Below, in pieces: positions 1 to 9,171 of a stretch of DNA of 56,939 nt. Position 1 is the stretch's first letter; the number at the start of each line of letters is the position of its first letter. This DNA is from Nitrospirae bacterium GWB2_47_37. GTDB taxonomy: Bacteria; Nitrospirota; Thermodesulfovibrionia; Thermodesulfovibrionales; Dissulfurispiraceae. The notes under the pieces were generated by a model that had not been told where the DNA came from, searched no databases, and saw only the letters and a program-made list of their open reading frames with translations. Both the position numbers and the translations under genes were made by a program. Location of the stretch: NCBI GenBank assembly GCA_001803635.1, contig MHDU01000028.1, forward strand, positions 1 to 56,939, given 5' to 3'.

Positions 1-214
1 TATTTAGCCATTCATCTTCACCGATTCCAGCCTGCCTTAAAAGTCTCTTTAAAAAACCGACTCCGATTTGGGACTCGTGCTTATTCGGAGTTATGACTGT
101 TAGATTTCCTTTTTTCATTTTTGGATGTTTCCCCCCAAAGAACGGACCTTCGAATCCAAGCTCTCTCATCCGTGATACAAAGTCCCTCCAGCTTACCGGA
201 GTCAATTTTTCCAT
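1..214 (-). CDS. hicA: HicA-family mRNA interferase toxin (partial, cut by window edge)
   Basis: Reading the reverse strand from the ATG at 214 gives about 71 residues that run off the window start. The protein opens MEKLTPVSWRDFVSRMRELG, followed by FEGPFFGGKHPKM, then an ITPNKHESQIGVGFLKRLLRQAGI segment, the usual HicA order. HicA toxins are small double-stranded-RNA-binding-fold ribonucleases that use a conserved histidine; here that is the H of GGKH. Its start codon shares one base with the stop of the upstream hicB gene (TAATG), so antitoxin and toxin are translationally coupled, with the antitoxin first. Only the last few residues appear to be missing. Confidence 0.85.
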   Translation of the reverse strand, partial: MEKLTPVSWRDFVSRMRELGFEGPFFGGKHPKMKKGNLTVITPNKHESQIGVGFLKRLLRQAGIGEDEWLN

Positions 215-459
215 TATGCCGGTTGTTCTATAATATTGAGATCTAACTTCTCAATAACAGGCAGTTCAAGATTACTTTTCAACCTGAAAACAATCCATTC
301 CTCCAGAGCCTCTCGTAATGACTCTCTGCATTTTTCAAGAGTCTCTGCCTTTGCCCATACGCCCTGAAAATCAGGTATCTCTCCCCAGAATGTTCCTTCA
401 TCTTCTATGATCTCGTAATGGGCGCTTCCCATTGCTTTTTGAATATATTCCGTCAACAT
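214..459 (-). CDS. hicB: HicB-family antitoxin
   Basis: An 81-residue protein with the HicB partial RNase H-like fold: YEIIEDEGTFWGEIPDFQGV followed by WAKAETLEKCRESLREALEEWI. HicB binds and neutralises HicA and usually represses the operon. This version is short and lacks an obvious separate C-terminal ribbon-helix-helix or HTH domain, so autoregulation would depend on the complex. The gene has a strong ribosome-binding site (AGGAGGGG) a few bases before the ATG and overlaps hicA by one base. The order antitoxin-toxin is the reverse of classical hicAB and is common for the short HicB form. Confidence 0.85.
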   Translation of the reverse strand: MLTEYIQKAMGSAHYEIIEDEGTFWGEIPDFQGVWAKAETLEKCRESLREALEEWIVFRLKSNLELPVIEKLDLNIIEQPA

Positions 460-482
460 TTCCCCTCCTGCTTCCGTCTTAT

Positions 483-491
483 ATTATACCA
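483..491 (-). promoter_or_regulatory. Extended -10 promoter element of hicBA
   Basis: On the reverse strand TGGTATAAT lies about 24 bases upstream of the hicB start, a perfect -10 hexamer with an upstream TG dinucleotide. No convincing -35 box is visible, which fits an extended -10 promoter. Seen in sequence; promoter activity is inferred. Confidence 0.45.
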
Positions 492-588
492 CCATCGCTA
501 TTTCTATAAGGGTAAAGCCCCTTTGGCTGATGACTCATAAAGAATAGTTTTTTGATTTTTTGTTTCATATTTACAGAAACCTCAATTC

Positions 589-792
589 CTATGCTGCAAT
601 TAAAAAATCTGTTAAAGCCTTTTCTGATGTCTTTGTATATTTTAAGATTTTTTCTTTATGCTTGAAGATTTCAAGAAATACAAAATTAGGCGAGTAGAAT
701 TTATATTCTTTATTAAAAAGTATTTTTCTCTGTTCTGCCGAGTTGGATAAAAGCGATGAAAAAATTATACCCGCATCAACAACAACTTTCAC
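589..792 (-). pseudogene. Truncated PIN-domain (VapC-like) toxin
   Basis: The 67-residue product begins MKVVVDAGIIFSSLLSN, a PIN-domain first strand with the conserved aspartate, and continues FVFLEIFKHKEKIL with the second conserved acidic residue. PIN toxins are about 130 residues and need two further acidic residues from the C-terminal half; these are missing because a TAG stop follows FLIAA. The next 100 bases in all three frames do not restore the family's C-terminal part, so the gene appears deleted rather than frameshifted. It overlaps the upstream antitoxin-like gene by 4 bases (ATGA), the normal layout for this TA type. Probably inactive as an RNase. Confidence 0.65.
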
Positions 793-1013
793 CTCACTGC
801 AACCCCTAAAAACTCGTCTTTATTTTCTTTCCACCACTTCTTTTTTATTTCATCGGCAAGCTTCAATATCCCTTTACTGAAATCGACTTTTTTAGCGAGG
901 GTTTCAGTTTTTAACCGATCCATGAGTTCTATAATATAGTCGCTGTCGATAGAGGACTTATCAATAGATATTATCATTCTGTCTTTTGTCGATTTAATCT
1001 CCAATGCTTCCAT
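789..1013 (-). CDS. VapB-like antitoxin of PIN toxin
   Basis: A 74-residue protein with no strong catalytic motif. The N-terminal half (IKSTKDRMIISIDKSSID) is followed by a helix-rich, lysine- and glutamate-rich C-terminus (KLADEIKKKWWKENKDEFLG), typical of small antitoxins whose tail wraps the PIN partner. It has a GAGGGATG ribosome-binding region about 9 bases upstream and its stop overlaps the PIN gene start. Upstream on the reverse strand, within 60 bases, a TATAAT -10 box is visible. Assignment rests mainly on its position before the PIN gene. Confidence 0.6.
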   Translation of the reverse strand: MEALEIKSTKDRMIISIDKSSIDSDYIIELMDRLKTETLAKKVDFSKGILKLADEIKKKWWKENKDEFLGVAVR

Positions 1014-1093
1014 TATATCTTCATCCCTCGCCTGCTTTTTGTTTATTATACTATAAAATAATCATTAACGCGAACGCGCAAACTTTTCTATAT

Positions 1094-2914
1094 TTACGCC
1101 TTGGCTGCCGAGGCTTCTTCTATAAGCTTGTCTATCTCCTGCCCCTCTATGGTCTCTCTCTCAAGCAGCGCGTTTGCAATAACGCCGAGGAGATATTGAT
1201 TGTCTTCTAAAATCTTTTTCGCCCTTTCGTAAGCCGCCGTAACGATCCGCTTCACCTCTTCATCTATATCCATAGCAGTCTTTTCGCTGTAATCCTTATG
1301 CTTCGCTATCTCGCGGCCGAGGAATATCTGTTCGTCCTTCTTGCCGAAGGTAAGCGGCCCTAATTTTTCGCTCATGCCCCATTCGGTGACCATCTTACGC
1401 GCGAGGTCGGTCGCCCTTTCGAGGTCATTGCCCGCGCCGGTAGTCAGGTGGTTAAGAGCTATCTCCTCCGCTGCCCTGCCGCCCAAAAGCACATTGAGCG
1501 CCTTTTCAAGATAATCCCTTGAATACGTGTACCTGTCGTCTATGGGAAGCTGCTGGGTAACGCCGAGCGCCCTGCCCCTCGGTATTATGCTCACCTTATG
1601 TATCGGGTCGGTTCCCGGCGTAAGCTTTGCGACGAGCGTGTGGCCCGCTTCGTGATATGCGGTATTCTTTTTCTCCTCGTCGCTTAAAACCATGCTGCGC
1701 CTCTCCACTCCCATTAATACCTTGTCTTTTGCGAACTCGAAATCGGACATCTCTACTTTTTCCTTAGCCTTTCTCGCGGCAATCAGCGCCGCCTCATTTA
1801 CGAGATTCGCGAGGTCCGCGCCTGAAAATCCGGGCGTGCCTCTTGCTATCTTATCGAGGTTCATCTCATCCGCAAGCGGTATATTCTTTGTGTGGACTTT
1901 AAGTATCTCAAGCCTTCCCCTGACATCGGGCGTAGGCACGACTATCTGCCTGTCGAACCTGCCGGGCCTTAAAAGCGCTGGGTCGAGGACATCCGGCCTG
2001 TTGGTTGCCGCAAGGATTATAACGCCCTCATTGCCCTCAAAACCGTCCATTTCCACGAGAAGGGCGTTCAGGGTCTGTTCCCTTTCATCATGTCCGCCGC
2101 CGAGTCCGGCGCCCCTGTGCCTTCCTACAGCGTCTATCTCGTCTATGAATATTATGCAGGGCGCACTTTTCTTTGCCTGCTCGAAAAGGTCCCTTACGCG
2201 GGACGCTCCTACGCCGACGAACATCTCAACGAAATCGGAACCCGATATGGAAAAGAACGGCACGGCTGCCTCTCCGGCAATGGCCTTTGCAAGCAGCGTC
2301 TTTCCGGTGCCGGGAGAGCCGACCAACAAAACGCCTTTCGGTATTTTTCCGCCTAATTTAGAGAATTTCTGCGGATCTTTGAGGAACTCTATTATTTCTT
2401 CCACCTCGGCCTTTGCCTCTTCTATACCGGCAACGTCGGCGAACGTAATTTTCACCTGCTTATCCGATACGAGCTTAGCCTTTGCCTTTCCGAAAGACAT
2501 CGCCTTATTGCCGCCCATCTGCATCTGCCTCATAAAAACAACCCATACGAGGACAAGGAAAATAATAGGCCCCCACGAAAAGAAGAAATTCACATACCAC
2601 GGATTCTGGTCAGGCGGTTTGGCGGTTATCTTTACGTTCTTACTCTTCAGGTCTTTCACGAGATCGGGATAGTTCACGGCGTATGTCCTGAACTTTGTCC
2701 CATCTTTGAGCCTGCCGGTAATATAGCTCTCCTTTATGGTGACCTCTTCCATGTCTCCGGATTCCACTTTGGAAATGAATTCCGAAAATATGATCTCCTT
2801 CTCGCTCGTGGGCGGAACATTGAAGAGATTAAAAAGCAGGATCATCGACAACCCTATAAGCAGCCACACAAATAAACTTTTATACATGTTCCTTTCTTGT
2901 CCTTTTCCGTTCAT
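1094..2914 (-). CDS. ftsH: ATP-dependent zinc metalloprotease FtsH
   Basis: Membrane-anchored AAA protease that degrades unassembled or damaged membrane proteins and regulatory proteins. Residues 10-32 and 112-130 form two membrane segments with a periplasmic domain between them. The AAA module follows: Walker A at 199-206 (GSPGTGKT, serine where most members have proline), Walker B IIFIDEID at about 254-261, and the second region of homology ending GRFDRQI at 318-324. The zinc site HEAGH is at 421-425 and the third ligand aspartate lies near 497 ([10 protein letters not shown]). The length of 606 is normal. The first ATG lies 4 bases after the rph stop; an internal ATG at codon 10 (position 2887) is an alternative start directly before the first membrane segment. 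It is the last gene of the minus-strand envelope operon. Confidence 0.97.
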   Translation of the reverse strand: MNGKGQERNMYKSLFVWLLIGLSMILLFNLFNVPPTSEKEIIFSEFISKVESGDMEEVTIKESYITGRLKDGTKFRTYAVNYPDLVKDLKSKNVKITAKPPDQNPWYVNFFFSWGPIIFLVLVWVVFMRQMQMGGNKAMSFGKAKAKLVSDKQVKITFADVAGIEEAKAEVEEIIEFLKDPQKFSKLGGKIPKGVLLVGSPGTGKTLLAKAIAGEAAVPFFSISGSDFVEMFVGVGASRVRDLFEQAKKSAPCIIFIDEIDAVGRHRGAGLGGGHDEREQTLNALLVEMDGFEGNEGVIILAATNRPDVLDPALLRPGRFDRQIVVPTPDVRGRLEILKVHTKNIPLADEMNLDKIARGTPGFSGADLANLVNEAALIAARKAKEKVEMSDFEFAKDKVLMGVERRSMVLSDEEKKNTAYHEAGHTLVAKLTPGTDPIHKVSIIPRGRALGVTQQLPIDDRYTYSRDYLEKALNVLLGGRAAEEIALNHLTTGAGNDLERATDLARKMVTEWGMSEKLGPLTFGKKDEQIFLGREIAKHKDYSEKTAMDIDEEVKRIVTAAYERAKKILEDNQYLLGVIANALLERETIEGQEIDKLIEEASAAKA

Positions 2915-2917
2915 TTT

Positions 2918-3652
2918 CTAATATTTTAACATATTTGACTTATCCGTCTCTCTCTGAACTGCTACAAGTTCGCGGATACCCTTTTCCGCGAGCGAAATCA
3001 ATGAACCGAGCATCTCTTTCGAAAACGGCTCGGCCTCGGCCGTGCCCTGTATTTCGACTATCCTGCCGCTTTCCGTCATAACGACGTTCATATCCGCGTC
3101 CGCGCCGGAATCCTCGATATAACAGAGATCGAGACGCGGCTCTCCGCTCACGATGCCGACGCTGACCGCGGCAAGATATTCCCTTATCGGGTTTCTCTCT
3201 ATCACTCCGTTTCTCACGGCATGGTGCAGGGCATCGTTAAGCGCCATGAATGCGCCTGTTATAGAGGCTGTTCTCGTGCCGCCGTCGGCCTGTATCACGT
3301 CGCAGTCTATCCATACGGTCCTTTCGCCCAAGAGTTTGAGATCCACCACCGCCCTAAGCGCCCTTCCGATAAGCCTCTGTATCTCGTGCGTCCTGCCGCC
3401 GATGCGGCCGGAGGTGGACTCCCTCATTGTTCTCGTATTGGTCGCCCTCGGCAGCATCCCGTATTCAGCGGTAACCCATCCCCTTTTTTGATCCCTTAAA
3501 AAGGGCGGAACCTTGTCCTCTATGGATGCCGTGCATATAACGCGCGTATTGCCGACCTGAATCAATACGGAACCCTCGGCTGCGGGTATGAAATTTCTCG
3601 TCACCGCAGGCCTCCTCATCTCATCGTTCTTCCTTCCGTCGGGTCTCATCAT
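2918..3652 (-). CDS. rph: Ribonuclease PH
   Basis: Phosphorolytic 3'-5' exoribonuclease that trims tRNA 3' ends. The 244-residue sequence has the family signature [14 protein letters not shown] at the start, then [10 protein letters not shown], the [14 protein letters not shown] segment, [20 protein letters not shown] (substrate and phosphate binding) and [19 protein letters not shown] near the C-terminus. Two ATGs are adjacent (3652 and 3649); the GGAGG lies one base before the first and 4 before the second, so the second is the likelier start. It sits between murI and ftsH with a few bases on either side, consistent with co-transcription. Confidence 0.97.
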   Translation of the reverse strand: MMRPDGRKNDEMRRPAVTRNFIPAAEGSVLIQVGNTRVICTASIEDKVPPFLRDQKRGWVTAEYGMLPRATNTRTMRESTSGRIGGRTHEIQRLIGRALRAVVDLKLLGERTVWIDCDVIQADGGTRTASITGAFMALNDALHHAVRNGVIERNPIREYLAAVSVGIVSGEPRLDLCYIEDSGADADMNVVMTESGRIVEIQGTAEAEPFSKEMLGSLISLAEKGIRELVAVQRETDKSNMLKY

Positions 3653-3661
3653 GCCTCCATT

Positions 3662-4456
3662 CTATAACGCTATTTTTTCTATATTCTTTATTTCTTGTTG
3701 TAGAAATCTCTCTCCGACGCTTACAAACTTTTCAGTGGAATCCGTAACATAGAACTTTCTTTCAGAAGCCGCGCCTGCCTCTCTGTTCATCCGTTTTTCC
3801 CAAAGCGCATCCTTCACGGCCTTTGCCGTCTCTATAGCCGAATCTACAAGGCGGACATCTCTCATAACCTCCTGAATCACGCCTTTAAGAAGGGGATAAT
3901 GGGTGCATCCGAGAACGATGGTATCCGTTTCCTTGTCCGTCATATCTTTAAGATATTTCTCGGCGATAAGGCGGGCTATAGTCCCTTCCGTCCAGCCTTC
4001 TTCCACCAAAGGCACGAAAAGAGGACAGGCTAAGCCGTAGACCTCGATCTCCCTATTCAGCGCTTTAACAGCCTTAACATAAGAACTGCTCTTTATCGTG
4101 GCCTCGGTTCCTATTATACCTATCCTTTTATTCTTAGTGACATTAACCGCAGCCGCCGCTCCGGGATCTATAACGCCTATTACGGGAATGGATACGGCTT
4201 CCCGTATCTTCTGAAGGCTTATTGCCGATACCGTATTACAGGCAACCACCAGAAGTTTTATATTCTTCCGCAAAAGGAATTCCGTGCATTCAAAGGAATA
4301 ACGTATTACCGTTTCCGGAGACCTGATGCCGTAAGGAACCCTCGCGGTATCGCCGAGATACAATATGTTTTCGGCAGGCAGCAGTTCGGCGATCTCCTTT
4401 AAGACCGTAAGTCCGCCCACTCCGGAATCGAAAATGCCTATAGGGTTGTCATTCAT
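3662..4456 (-). CDS. murI: Glutamate racemase
   Basis: Cytoplasmic cofactor-independent racemase supplying D-glutamate for peptidoglycan. The 264-residue protein begins IGIFDSGVGGLTVLKEI; both catalytic cysteines are visible, in VVACNTVSA (about residue 73) and LGCTHYPLL (about residue 183), with the surrounding substrate-binding residues intact. It lies 5 bases after the GerMN gene and 9 before rph, in an operon otherwise concerned with cell-wall remodelling. Confidence 0.97.
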   Translation of the reverse strand: MNDNPIGIFDSGVGGLTVLKEIAELLPAENILYLGDTARVPYGIRSPETVIRYSFECTEFLLRKNIKLLVVACNTVSAISLQKIREAVSIPVIGVIDPGAAAAVNVTKNKRIGIIGTEATIKSSSYVKAVKALNREIEVYGLACPLFVPLVEEGWTEGTIARLIAEKYLKDMTDKETDTIVLGCTHYPLLKGVIQEVMRDVRLVDSAIETAKAVKDALWEKRMNREAGAASERKFYVTDSTEKFVSVGERFLQQEIKNIEKIAL

Positions 4457-4461
4457 TGAAT

Positions 4462-5028
4462 TTATTGAACTATGGTCTTCAGGCCGTACATAATGCGAAA
4501 ATGCCCGCCTATGCTCTCTATCTCCTTCCCCTCTATCAATAACCTCACGTCTTCTATTCCCTGAATATTTTTAACCGTCGTGTCGAATAAAGACCTCAGA
4601 AGGTAATACTCCTGCCGGGCATCTCCTGCAAATCCTTTCCTGAATTCCTCCGACACGTCTATGTAAAGCACGTTATTCCTGTCCCTGTAAACGCCCAATA
4701 ATTTTGCATCCTTAAATCCTTCACCCAGCAGCTTCAGGTATTCCGCAAGTATTGTCTCCGCCATCTCGACCGGCAGAGGCTTATTTTGAAACATCCTTTC
4801 TTCCCCGGCCATTCCGTCCTCGGAAGGATGAAATATCTTTACCGGAATTCCGGCCTCCACCCCGCCGGTCAGCGCCTCCAAGCCTTTCGATGTTTCATCT
4901 TTTAATTCGATCAAAGGGCTTTCGGCCTTCTCTGCTTGCGAGAAGTAATACCGCGTGACGAGCCAGCCGGACACCACGGCCGCGCAAAGCACCGCAAAGG
5001 CAATCACTATGCTCTTTTTGCTTCCCAT
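4462..5028 (-). CDS. GerMN-domain exported protein
   Basis: A 188-residue protein with an N-terminal membrane anchor or uncleaved signal (SIVIAFAVLCAAVVSGWLV) and one GerMN domain over about residues 60-180: ILAEYLKLLGEGFKDAKLLG, then NNVLYIDVSEEFRKGF, and a terminal LLIEGKEIESIGGHF strand. GerMN domains occur in sporulation proteins but are also common in non-spore-formers downstream of N-acetylmuramoyl-L-alanine amidases, as here (4 bases after the amidase). A role in binding or regulating the amidase at the cell wall is inference from position. Confidence 0.85.
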   Translation of the reverse strand: MGSKKSIVIAFAVLCAAVVSGWLVTRYYFSQAEKAESPLIELKDETSKGLEALTGGVEAGIPVKIFHPSEDGMAGEERMFQNKPLPVEMAETILAEYLKLLGEGFKDAKLLGVYRDRNNVLYIDVSEEFRKGFAGDARQEYYLLRSLFDTTVKNIQGIEDVRLLIEGKEIESIGGHFRIMYGLKTIVQ

Positions 5029-5032
5029 AAAT

Positions 5033-6073
5033 CTATTCCTTACCCCTCGCCGAATAACCGATTACCTTTAATAGGGCGTTTATCAGGCGCTCCCTGTTCT
5101 TCCTGTCATAATTAAATTTTTCAGGGTTCGGGAGTTCTATTAAGACGGCAGGCGCATTAACATGCGCAATAACCGGCAGGGGCAACCTTTCATGCCTTAC
5201 ATTTATCCCGAGTTCGCTCTTAATCGCCTGCGCCGCTGCATTCACGGCATTCTTATCTATTTCTGCGGCGGGGATTCCGGCCGCCTGTTCCGGCGCCTCA
5301 GGAATTTCTTCAGTTTTGCCTTTCCGGCCTTTGATCTTAGGAGAAGTATATATGTTTAATTCGTTCTTTGAAGATAGATGTATGCTGATGAATATCTCAG
5401 GGGATCTCAGATTTACAGCCTTTATCCTATCTTTTATTGTAAGCGTCTGATCGGCCTTTCTTGTAAGAAAAACTTTTTTGCCTTTTTTGGCGAGCGTATT
5501 CGCGAGTTCCTTGGCAATGGAAAGTGTCGTCTCTTTTTCCGTAAAATTTCTGCCCTTCATGCCCATATCGTATCCACCGTGACCCGCGTCTACTGCAAAT
5601 GATTCGAACGCGATATCACCCTCCTGCAAAGAATATGCCGACGAAGGTTTGCCTATATATGCATCGATAACAAGCCTCGAAGGCGATGAGAGCTTCGAAA
5701 CGTCTATGTCGTCGAGATTATCTACGGTAAGAGCGCAACTGCTGCTTTTTGCGGTAATTTTTACGCCGCCCGTCATCTCGACAGGCACGTCGGGTTTCAA
5801 GATGATTTTTTCCGAACCCTTCTGAGCCGCTTTAATAACGACTGCCGACTGAAAATCTACCTTAATTACATTACTGCCCGATAGTATTACGGATGCCTTC
5901 TGTATATATTCCTCAGGCGCTGAAAAAACTATTCTGACATAATTGGCATGTTTGCCGGCCTTCACGGTCACCGTTGCCGGTTCCTTGCCGGACTGGGCGG
6001 CGAAACCGGAGGAATGAACCGACAGGAATAAGAAACATATCAAAAACTCTATGACGACAAATTTTATCCGCAT
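5033..6073 (-). CDS. N-acetylmuramoyl-L-alanine amidase (Amidase_3)
   Basis: Zinc amidase that cleaves stem peptides from peptidoglycan in the periplasm. The start was placed at the ATG at 6073, which gives a clean signal peptide (MRIKFVVIEFLICFLFLSVH ending near SSGFAAQ); the frame remains open upstream to 6151 but that extension is unconvincing. An N-terminal beta-rich domain, possibly AMIN-like, precedes the catalytic domain. The latter has zinc-ligand segment VDAGHGGYDMG, the KETTLSIAKELANTL helix with its glutamate, and ISIHLSSKN with the second histidine. The C-terminal catalytic glutamate appears in VLIELPNPE. No Shine-Dalgarno is evident before 6073. First gene of the amidase-GerMN-murI-rph-ftsH operon. 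Confidence 0.88.
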   Translation of the reverse strand: MRIKFVVIEFLICFLFLSVHSSGFAAQSGKEPATVTVKAGKHANYVRIVFSAPEEYIQKASVILSGSNVIKVDFQSAVVIKAAQKGSEKIILKPDVPVEMTGGVKITAKSSSCALTVDNLDDIDVSKLSSPSRLVIDAYIGKPSSAYSLQEGDIAFESFAVDAGHGGYDMGMKGRNFTEKETTLSIAKELANTLAKKGKKVFLTRKADQTLTIKDRIKAVNLRSPEIFISIHLSSKNELNIYTSPKIKGRKGKTEEIPEAPEQAAGIPAAEIDKNAVNAAAQAIKSELGINVRHERLPLPVIAHVNAPAVLIELPNPEKFNYDRKNRERLINALLKVIGYSARGKE

Positions 6074-6130
6074 TTTTAAAAGAATACAAGATGCCGCAAT
6101 GAAGATGCAAGCCCATAATCCGTAGTCATG

Positions 6131-6529
6131 GGGATGTGAGGCATACTTCAAAAGCCTTTAACAATGCGATAGCACATCAAAGGCACGGTTTCAAAGACTT
6201 CAATAGCACAAGGTGCAAATCCCCAATCAAGGTATAGAAGGCACGGCTTCAAAGCCTTTACAAGTGCCGGTCTAAGTTCAGAGCATAGATATTCGGCGAA
6301 TCTCCCAATAAGAAAGCACCTATGCGGATGACGGGAAGGCGTATGTTGGTTGAATATTTCGCCGGTAAAGTCTTTTCCGCCATACCTTCCATACCTTCGA
6401 CCCATCATTTTAACGGGATGTGAGGCGTGCTGAAAAAGCCTTTACTGTTACCCGGATTGAATGCTTCTAATCCGGAAATATATGTCAGGTGCTGCGAAAA
6501 GACTTTAAACCACGCACTTGTAAAGACAT
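6131..6529. repeat. Five degenerate copies of a ~24-nt repeat in a gene-free stretch
   Basis: The roughly 650 bases between the amidase gene and feoB hold no convincing gene. They contain spaced copies of a motif near AGGCRYGSTTCAAAGCCTTT, starting about 6138, 6180, 6238, 6422 and 6485. Copies at 6131-6160 and 6415-6444 match at 26 of 30 bases; copies at 6180-6200 and 6238-6258 match at 19 of 21. Spacing is irregular (about 40, 60, 185, 65), so this is not a CRISPR array. Each unit contains the self-complementary core AAAGCCTTT-like sequence. Function unknown; it may be a decayed small-repeat family or a structured leader region. Confidence 0.55.
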
Positions 6530-6734
6530 TTATCTTGTATTCGTAAGCTACAACATTGGTGACTTGTCGGATAATGCCTTTATAATCTCTCATATACACT
6601 TGAATCAACACTTTTTAAAGTCATGGAGCAGCGCCTGACATATAAAATCGCTCAACTCACATAATTGATGATTAAACTTGAAAATAACCCGCCGGTTTCT
6701 TTAGAATTAACTGTAACTGAGATTAAATTGCAAT

Positions 6735-8723
6735 ATGGAGGCTTCATTGCACGAACATAGATCAAAGACCAAAAAACATGCGGCGCACCTCGAAAGGGTC
6801 GCCCTCATAGGCAACCCCAATGTAGGCAAAAGCGCCATCTTCGGCCTGCTTACGGGCAAATACGTAACCGTATCCAACTACCCGGGGACAACGGTCGAAA
6901 TAACCCACGGGAACATATTTTTGGACGGCAAACGGCTCTTGTTGGTCGATACGCCGGGCGTCAACAGCCTCATCCCGATGAGCGAGGACGAAAAGGTTAC
7001 GAGGGACATCCTGCTCATGGAATCACCCTCATCCGTAATTCAGGTAGGCGATGCGAAAAGCATAAAAAGGACTCTCCTGATTACCTTACAGCTTTCGGAA
7101 ATGGGAATCCCCTTGATACTCGATCTCAACATGATAGACGAGGCTATGGACAGAGGAATATCCATAGATGTCGAGACGCTGAAACAAATCCTCGGCGTCG
7201 ATGTTATGAGGACCATAGCGCCCCAGAAAAAGGGCATAAAGGAATTAAAAACGGCAATATTATCTCCGAAACGCCCGACGATCCATATAAAATATGTCCC
7301 CCTTATCGAAGATTGTATAGAGAAAATTTCCAAACTTCTCCCGGAGGCGGCTATTTCAAAGCGTTCCCTTGCCGTGATGATCCTATCGGAAGACGAAAGC
7401 CTGAGGGACTGGCTTAAATCCCATGTAAGCGATGAAGCCCTGTCCGGGATAGAAAGTTTAAGGGACGAATGCAAACTGAAGTTCAAAGATTCAATCGCTT
7501 TTATTATCAATAAAACGCGGATAGAAGCCGCTGAGGAAATAACGCGAAAGGTGATAAAAAAATCGACTCCTGAGAGCGGCAGGCTGCTGAATTTCATAGG
7601 CAGGATGAGCATGCACCCCGTCTACGGCATCCCGGTACTATTGACGGTGCTGTTCGGACTCTACGCTTTTGTGGGCGAGTTCGGAGCGGGGACCCTTGTC
7701 GACCTTGTCGAAAACGGCGTCTTCAACGAATACATCAATCCGGCCGCGACAAAATTAATCAAGTTCCTTGTTCCGATAGAACTATTTCAGGAACTGCTGG
7801 TAGGCGAATACGGCCTTATAACCGTGGCGCTTACATATGCCATTGCCATCATCCTTCCGATCACCGCCACCTTTTTCATAGCCTTCGCAATACTCGAAGA
7901 CAGCGGATACCTGCCGAGGCTTGCCATCATGAGCAACAGAATATTCAATATAATGGGGTTGAACGGAAAAGCCGTTCTGCCTATGGTGCTGGGTCTCGGC
8001 TGCGGGACAATGGCGGTAATGACGTCGAGGATACTCGAAACCAAAAGGGACAGGCTGATAACAACATTCCTCTTAGCCCTCGCCATACCGTGTTCCGCGC
8101 AATTAGGCGTAATCCTCGGCATGTTGAGCGCTTTGTCGTTGAAGGCTACAATAATCTGGATAGCGAGCATTCTTGTAGTGCTCTTCGTATCAGGCTTTCT
8201 GGCGTCAAAGGTCATCTCCGGGGAGAGGACTGAGTTTTTCCTTGAGATACCGCCCATAAGAATGCCGAACCTGACCAACATCGTAGTAAAAACCATAGGC
8301 AGGGTGGAGTGGTATCTCAAAGAGGCGGTGCCGCTCTTCATCCTCGGCACATTCATCCTATTTGTGCTTCACAAGTTCAACCTTCTCGTCTTCCTCGAAA
8401 AAATTACAGCTCCCATTACCGTAAATCTCCTCGGCCTTCCTGAAAAGACTGCCGAGGCGTTTATTCTCGGATTCCTAAGAAGGGATTACGGGGCTGCGGG
8501 TTTATTTAAAATGGCCGAAGGCGGACTCTTAACGCCTGCACAGTCGATAGTAAGCCTTGTTACCATAACCCTCTTTGTGCCGTGCCTCGCGAATTTCTTT
8601 ATGATAATAAAAGAGCGCAGTCTAAGTGCGGCCCTTGCTATTATAGCAATAGTATTTCCGACCGCTTTTTTATTCGGAGGCCTGTTGAACTGGACATTAA
8701 AAACCTTTAATATCGGTTTATAA
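6735..8723 (+). CDS. feoB: Ferrous iron transporter FeoB
   Basis: Inner-membrane Fe(II) transporter with an N-terminal GTPase domain. G1 is GNPNVGKS at residues 26-33, the switch/G2 segment is VSNYPGTTVE, G3 is DTPGV near 74-78, and G4 is LNMIDEA. The membrane part has the paired Gate motifs: the ALTYAIAIILPITATFFIAF region, then VLPMVLGLGCGTMAVM and the C-terminal transport core. At 662 residues it is slightly shorter than E. coli FeoB. The first ATG (6735) has no ribosome-binding site; a GGAGG at 6737-6741 lies 5 bases before an in-frame TTG at 6747, a better-supported start. No feoA gene adjoins it. The fur-family gene follows after 12 bases, so iron uptake and its regulator are probably co-expressed. 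Confidence 0.96.
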   Translation: MEASLHEHRSKTKKHAAHLERVALIGNPNVGKSAIFGLLTGKYVTVSNYPGTTVEITHGNIFLDGKRLLLVDTPGVNSLIPMSEDEKVTRDILLMESPSSVIQVGDAKSIKRTLLITLQLSEMGIPLILDLNMIDEAMDRGISIDVETLKQILGVDVMRTIAPQKKGIKELKTAILSPKRPTIHIKYVPLIEDCIEKISKLLPEAAISKRSLAVMILSEDESLRDWLKSHVSDEALSGIESLRDECKLKFKDSIAFIINKTRIEAAEEITRKVIKKSTPESGRLLNFIGRMSMHPVYGIPVLLTVLFGLYAFVGEFGAGTLVDLVENGVFNEYINPAATKLIKFLVPIELFQELLVGEYGLITVALTYAIAIILPITATFFIAFAILEDSGYLPRLAIMSNRIFNIMGLNGKAVLPMVLGLGCGTMAVMTSRILETKRDRLITTFLLALAIPCSAQLGVILGMLSALSLKATIIWIASILVVLFVSGFLASKVISGERTEFFLEIPPIRMPNLTNIVVKTIGRVEWYLKEAVPLFILGTFILFVLHKFNLLVFLEKITAPITVNLLGLPEKTAEAFILGFLRRDYGAAGLFKMAEGGLLTPAQSIVSLVTITLFVPCLANFFMIIKERSLSAALAIIAIVFPTAFLFGGLLNWTLKTFNIGL

Positions 8724-8735
8724 CGGGAGCGCAGC

Positions 8736-9158
8736 ATGGAAAAACAAAAATTCAGGGAATTCCTTACAACAAAGGGACTTAAGCTTACAAAAGAGAGGGA
8801 TGAAATACTCCATGAAATACTCGTCATGAAAAAGCACTTCGATCCCGAAGAACTATTTGTCAGGCTCAAGACAAAGGGTTCTAAGGTATCGAGGGCATCC
8901 GTTTACAGGACGATACCCCTGCTTGTCGAGGTCGGCCTGATAGAAGAAGTGGAAAGGATCGACAGGCACGCGCATTATGAAAAGATATCCGAAGACCGGC
9001 ATCACGACCACATGATCTGCATGAAATGCGGAAAGGTGATCGAATTCTATTCCCCGACCCTCGAAATGCTCCAGAGGGAAATATGCCAAAAGGAAAACTT
9101 CAAAGGCGTCAGGCACAGCCTCGAGATATTAGGGTATTGTGAGAAATGCGGCGGCTAA
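8736..9158 (+). CDS. fur: Fur-family metal-responsive repressor
   Basis: A 140-residue winged-helix repressor. The DNA-binding helix is in SRASVYRTIPLLVEVGLIEE. The metal site follows in RHHDHMICMKCGKVIEF, with one structural-zinc CxxC pair there and the second in YCEKCGG at the C-terminus, so the structural zinc site is complete. Placement directly downstream of feoB supports iron sensing (Fur) rather than zinc (Zur) or peroxide (PerR) sensing, but sequence alone does not decide. No clear Fur box was recognised upstream of feoB; the AT-rich segment at 6658-6690 is a weak candidate. Confidence 0.92.
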   Translation: MEKQKFREFLTTKGLKLTKERDEILHEILVMKKHFDPEELFVRLKTKGSKVSRASVYRTIPLLVEVGLIEEVERIDRHAHYEKISEDRHHDHMICMKCGKVIEFYSPTLEMLQREICQKENFKGVRHSLEILGYCEKCGG

Positions 9159-9166
9159 TCTATAAT
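9137..9166 (+). promoter_or_regulatory. Promoter inside the 3' end of fur for the small membrane protein
   Basis: TTGTGA at 9137-9142, an 18-base spacer and a perfect TATAAT at 9161-9166. The ATG of the next gene is only 5 bases after the -10 box and lacks a Shine-Dalgarno, so the predicted transcript would be leaderless. Sequence match seen; activity inferred. Confidence 0.45.
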
Positions 9167-9171
9167 TCATA

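Noticed and set aside
589-792. Frameshifted full-length PIN toxin
   Set aside because: Translation of 490-588 in all frames does not give the missing acidic C-terminal half, so truncation rather than a single frameshift is favoured.
1692-2672. 326-codon open frame on the plus strand opposite ftsH
   Set aside because: It is antisense to a fully conserved FtsH and its translation has no recognisable domains; serine- and proline-rich content is what the reverse of this gene predicts.
6131-6529. CRISPR array
   Set aside because: Repeat copies differ from each other and spacing is irregular, with no cas genes nearby.
6148-6611. Two overlapping minus-strand frames (86 and 68 codons) in the gene-free stretch
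   Set aside because: Translations show no protein-like features and mostly follow the repeated DNA motif; no ribosome-binding sites.
6650-6734. Fur box upstream of feoB
   Set aside because: Only a weak match among AT-rich bases; not distinct from background by eye.
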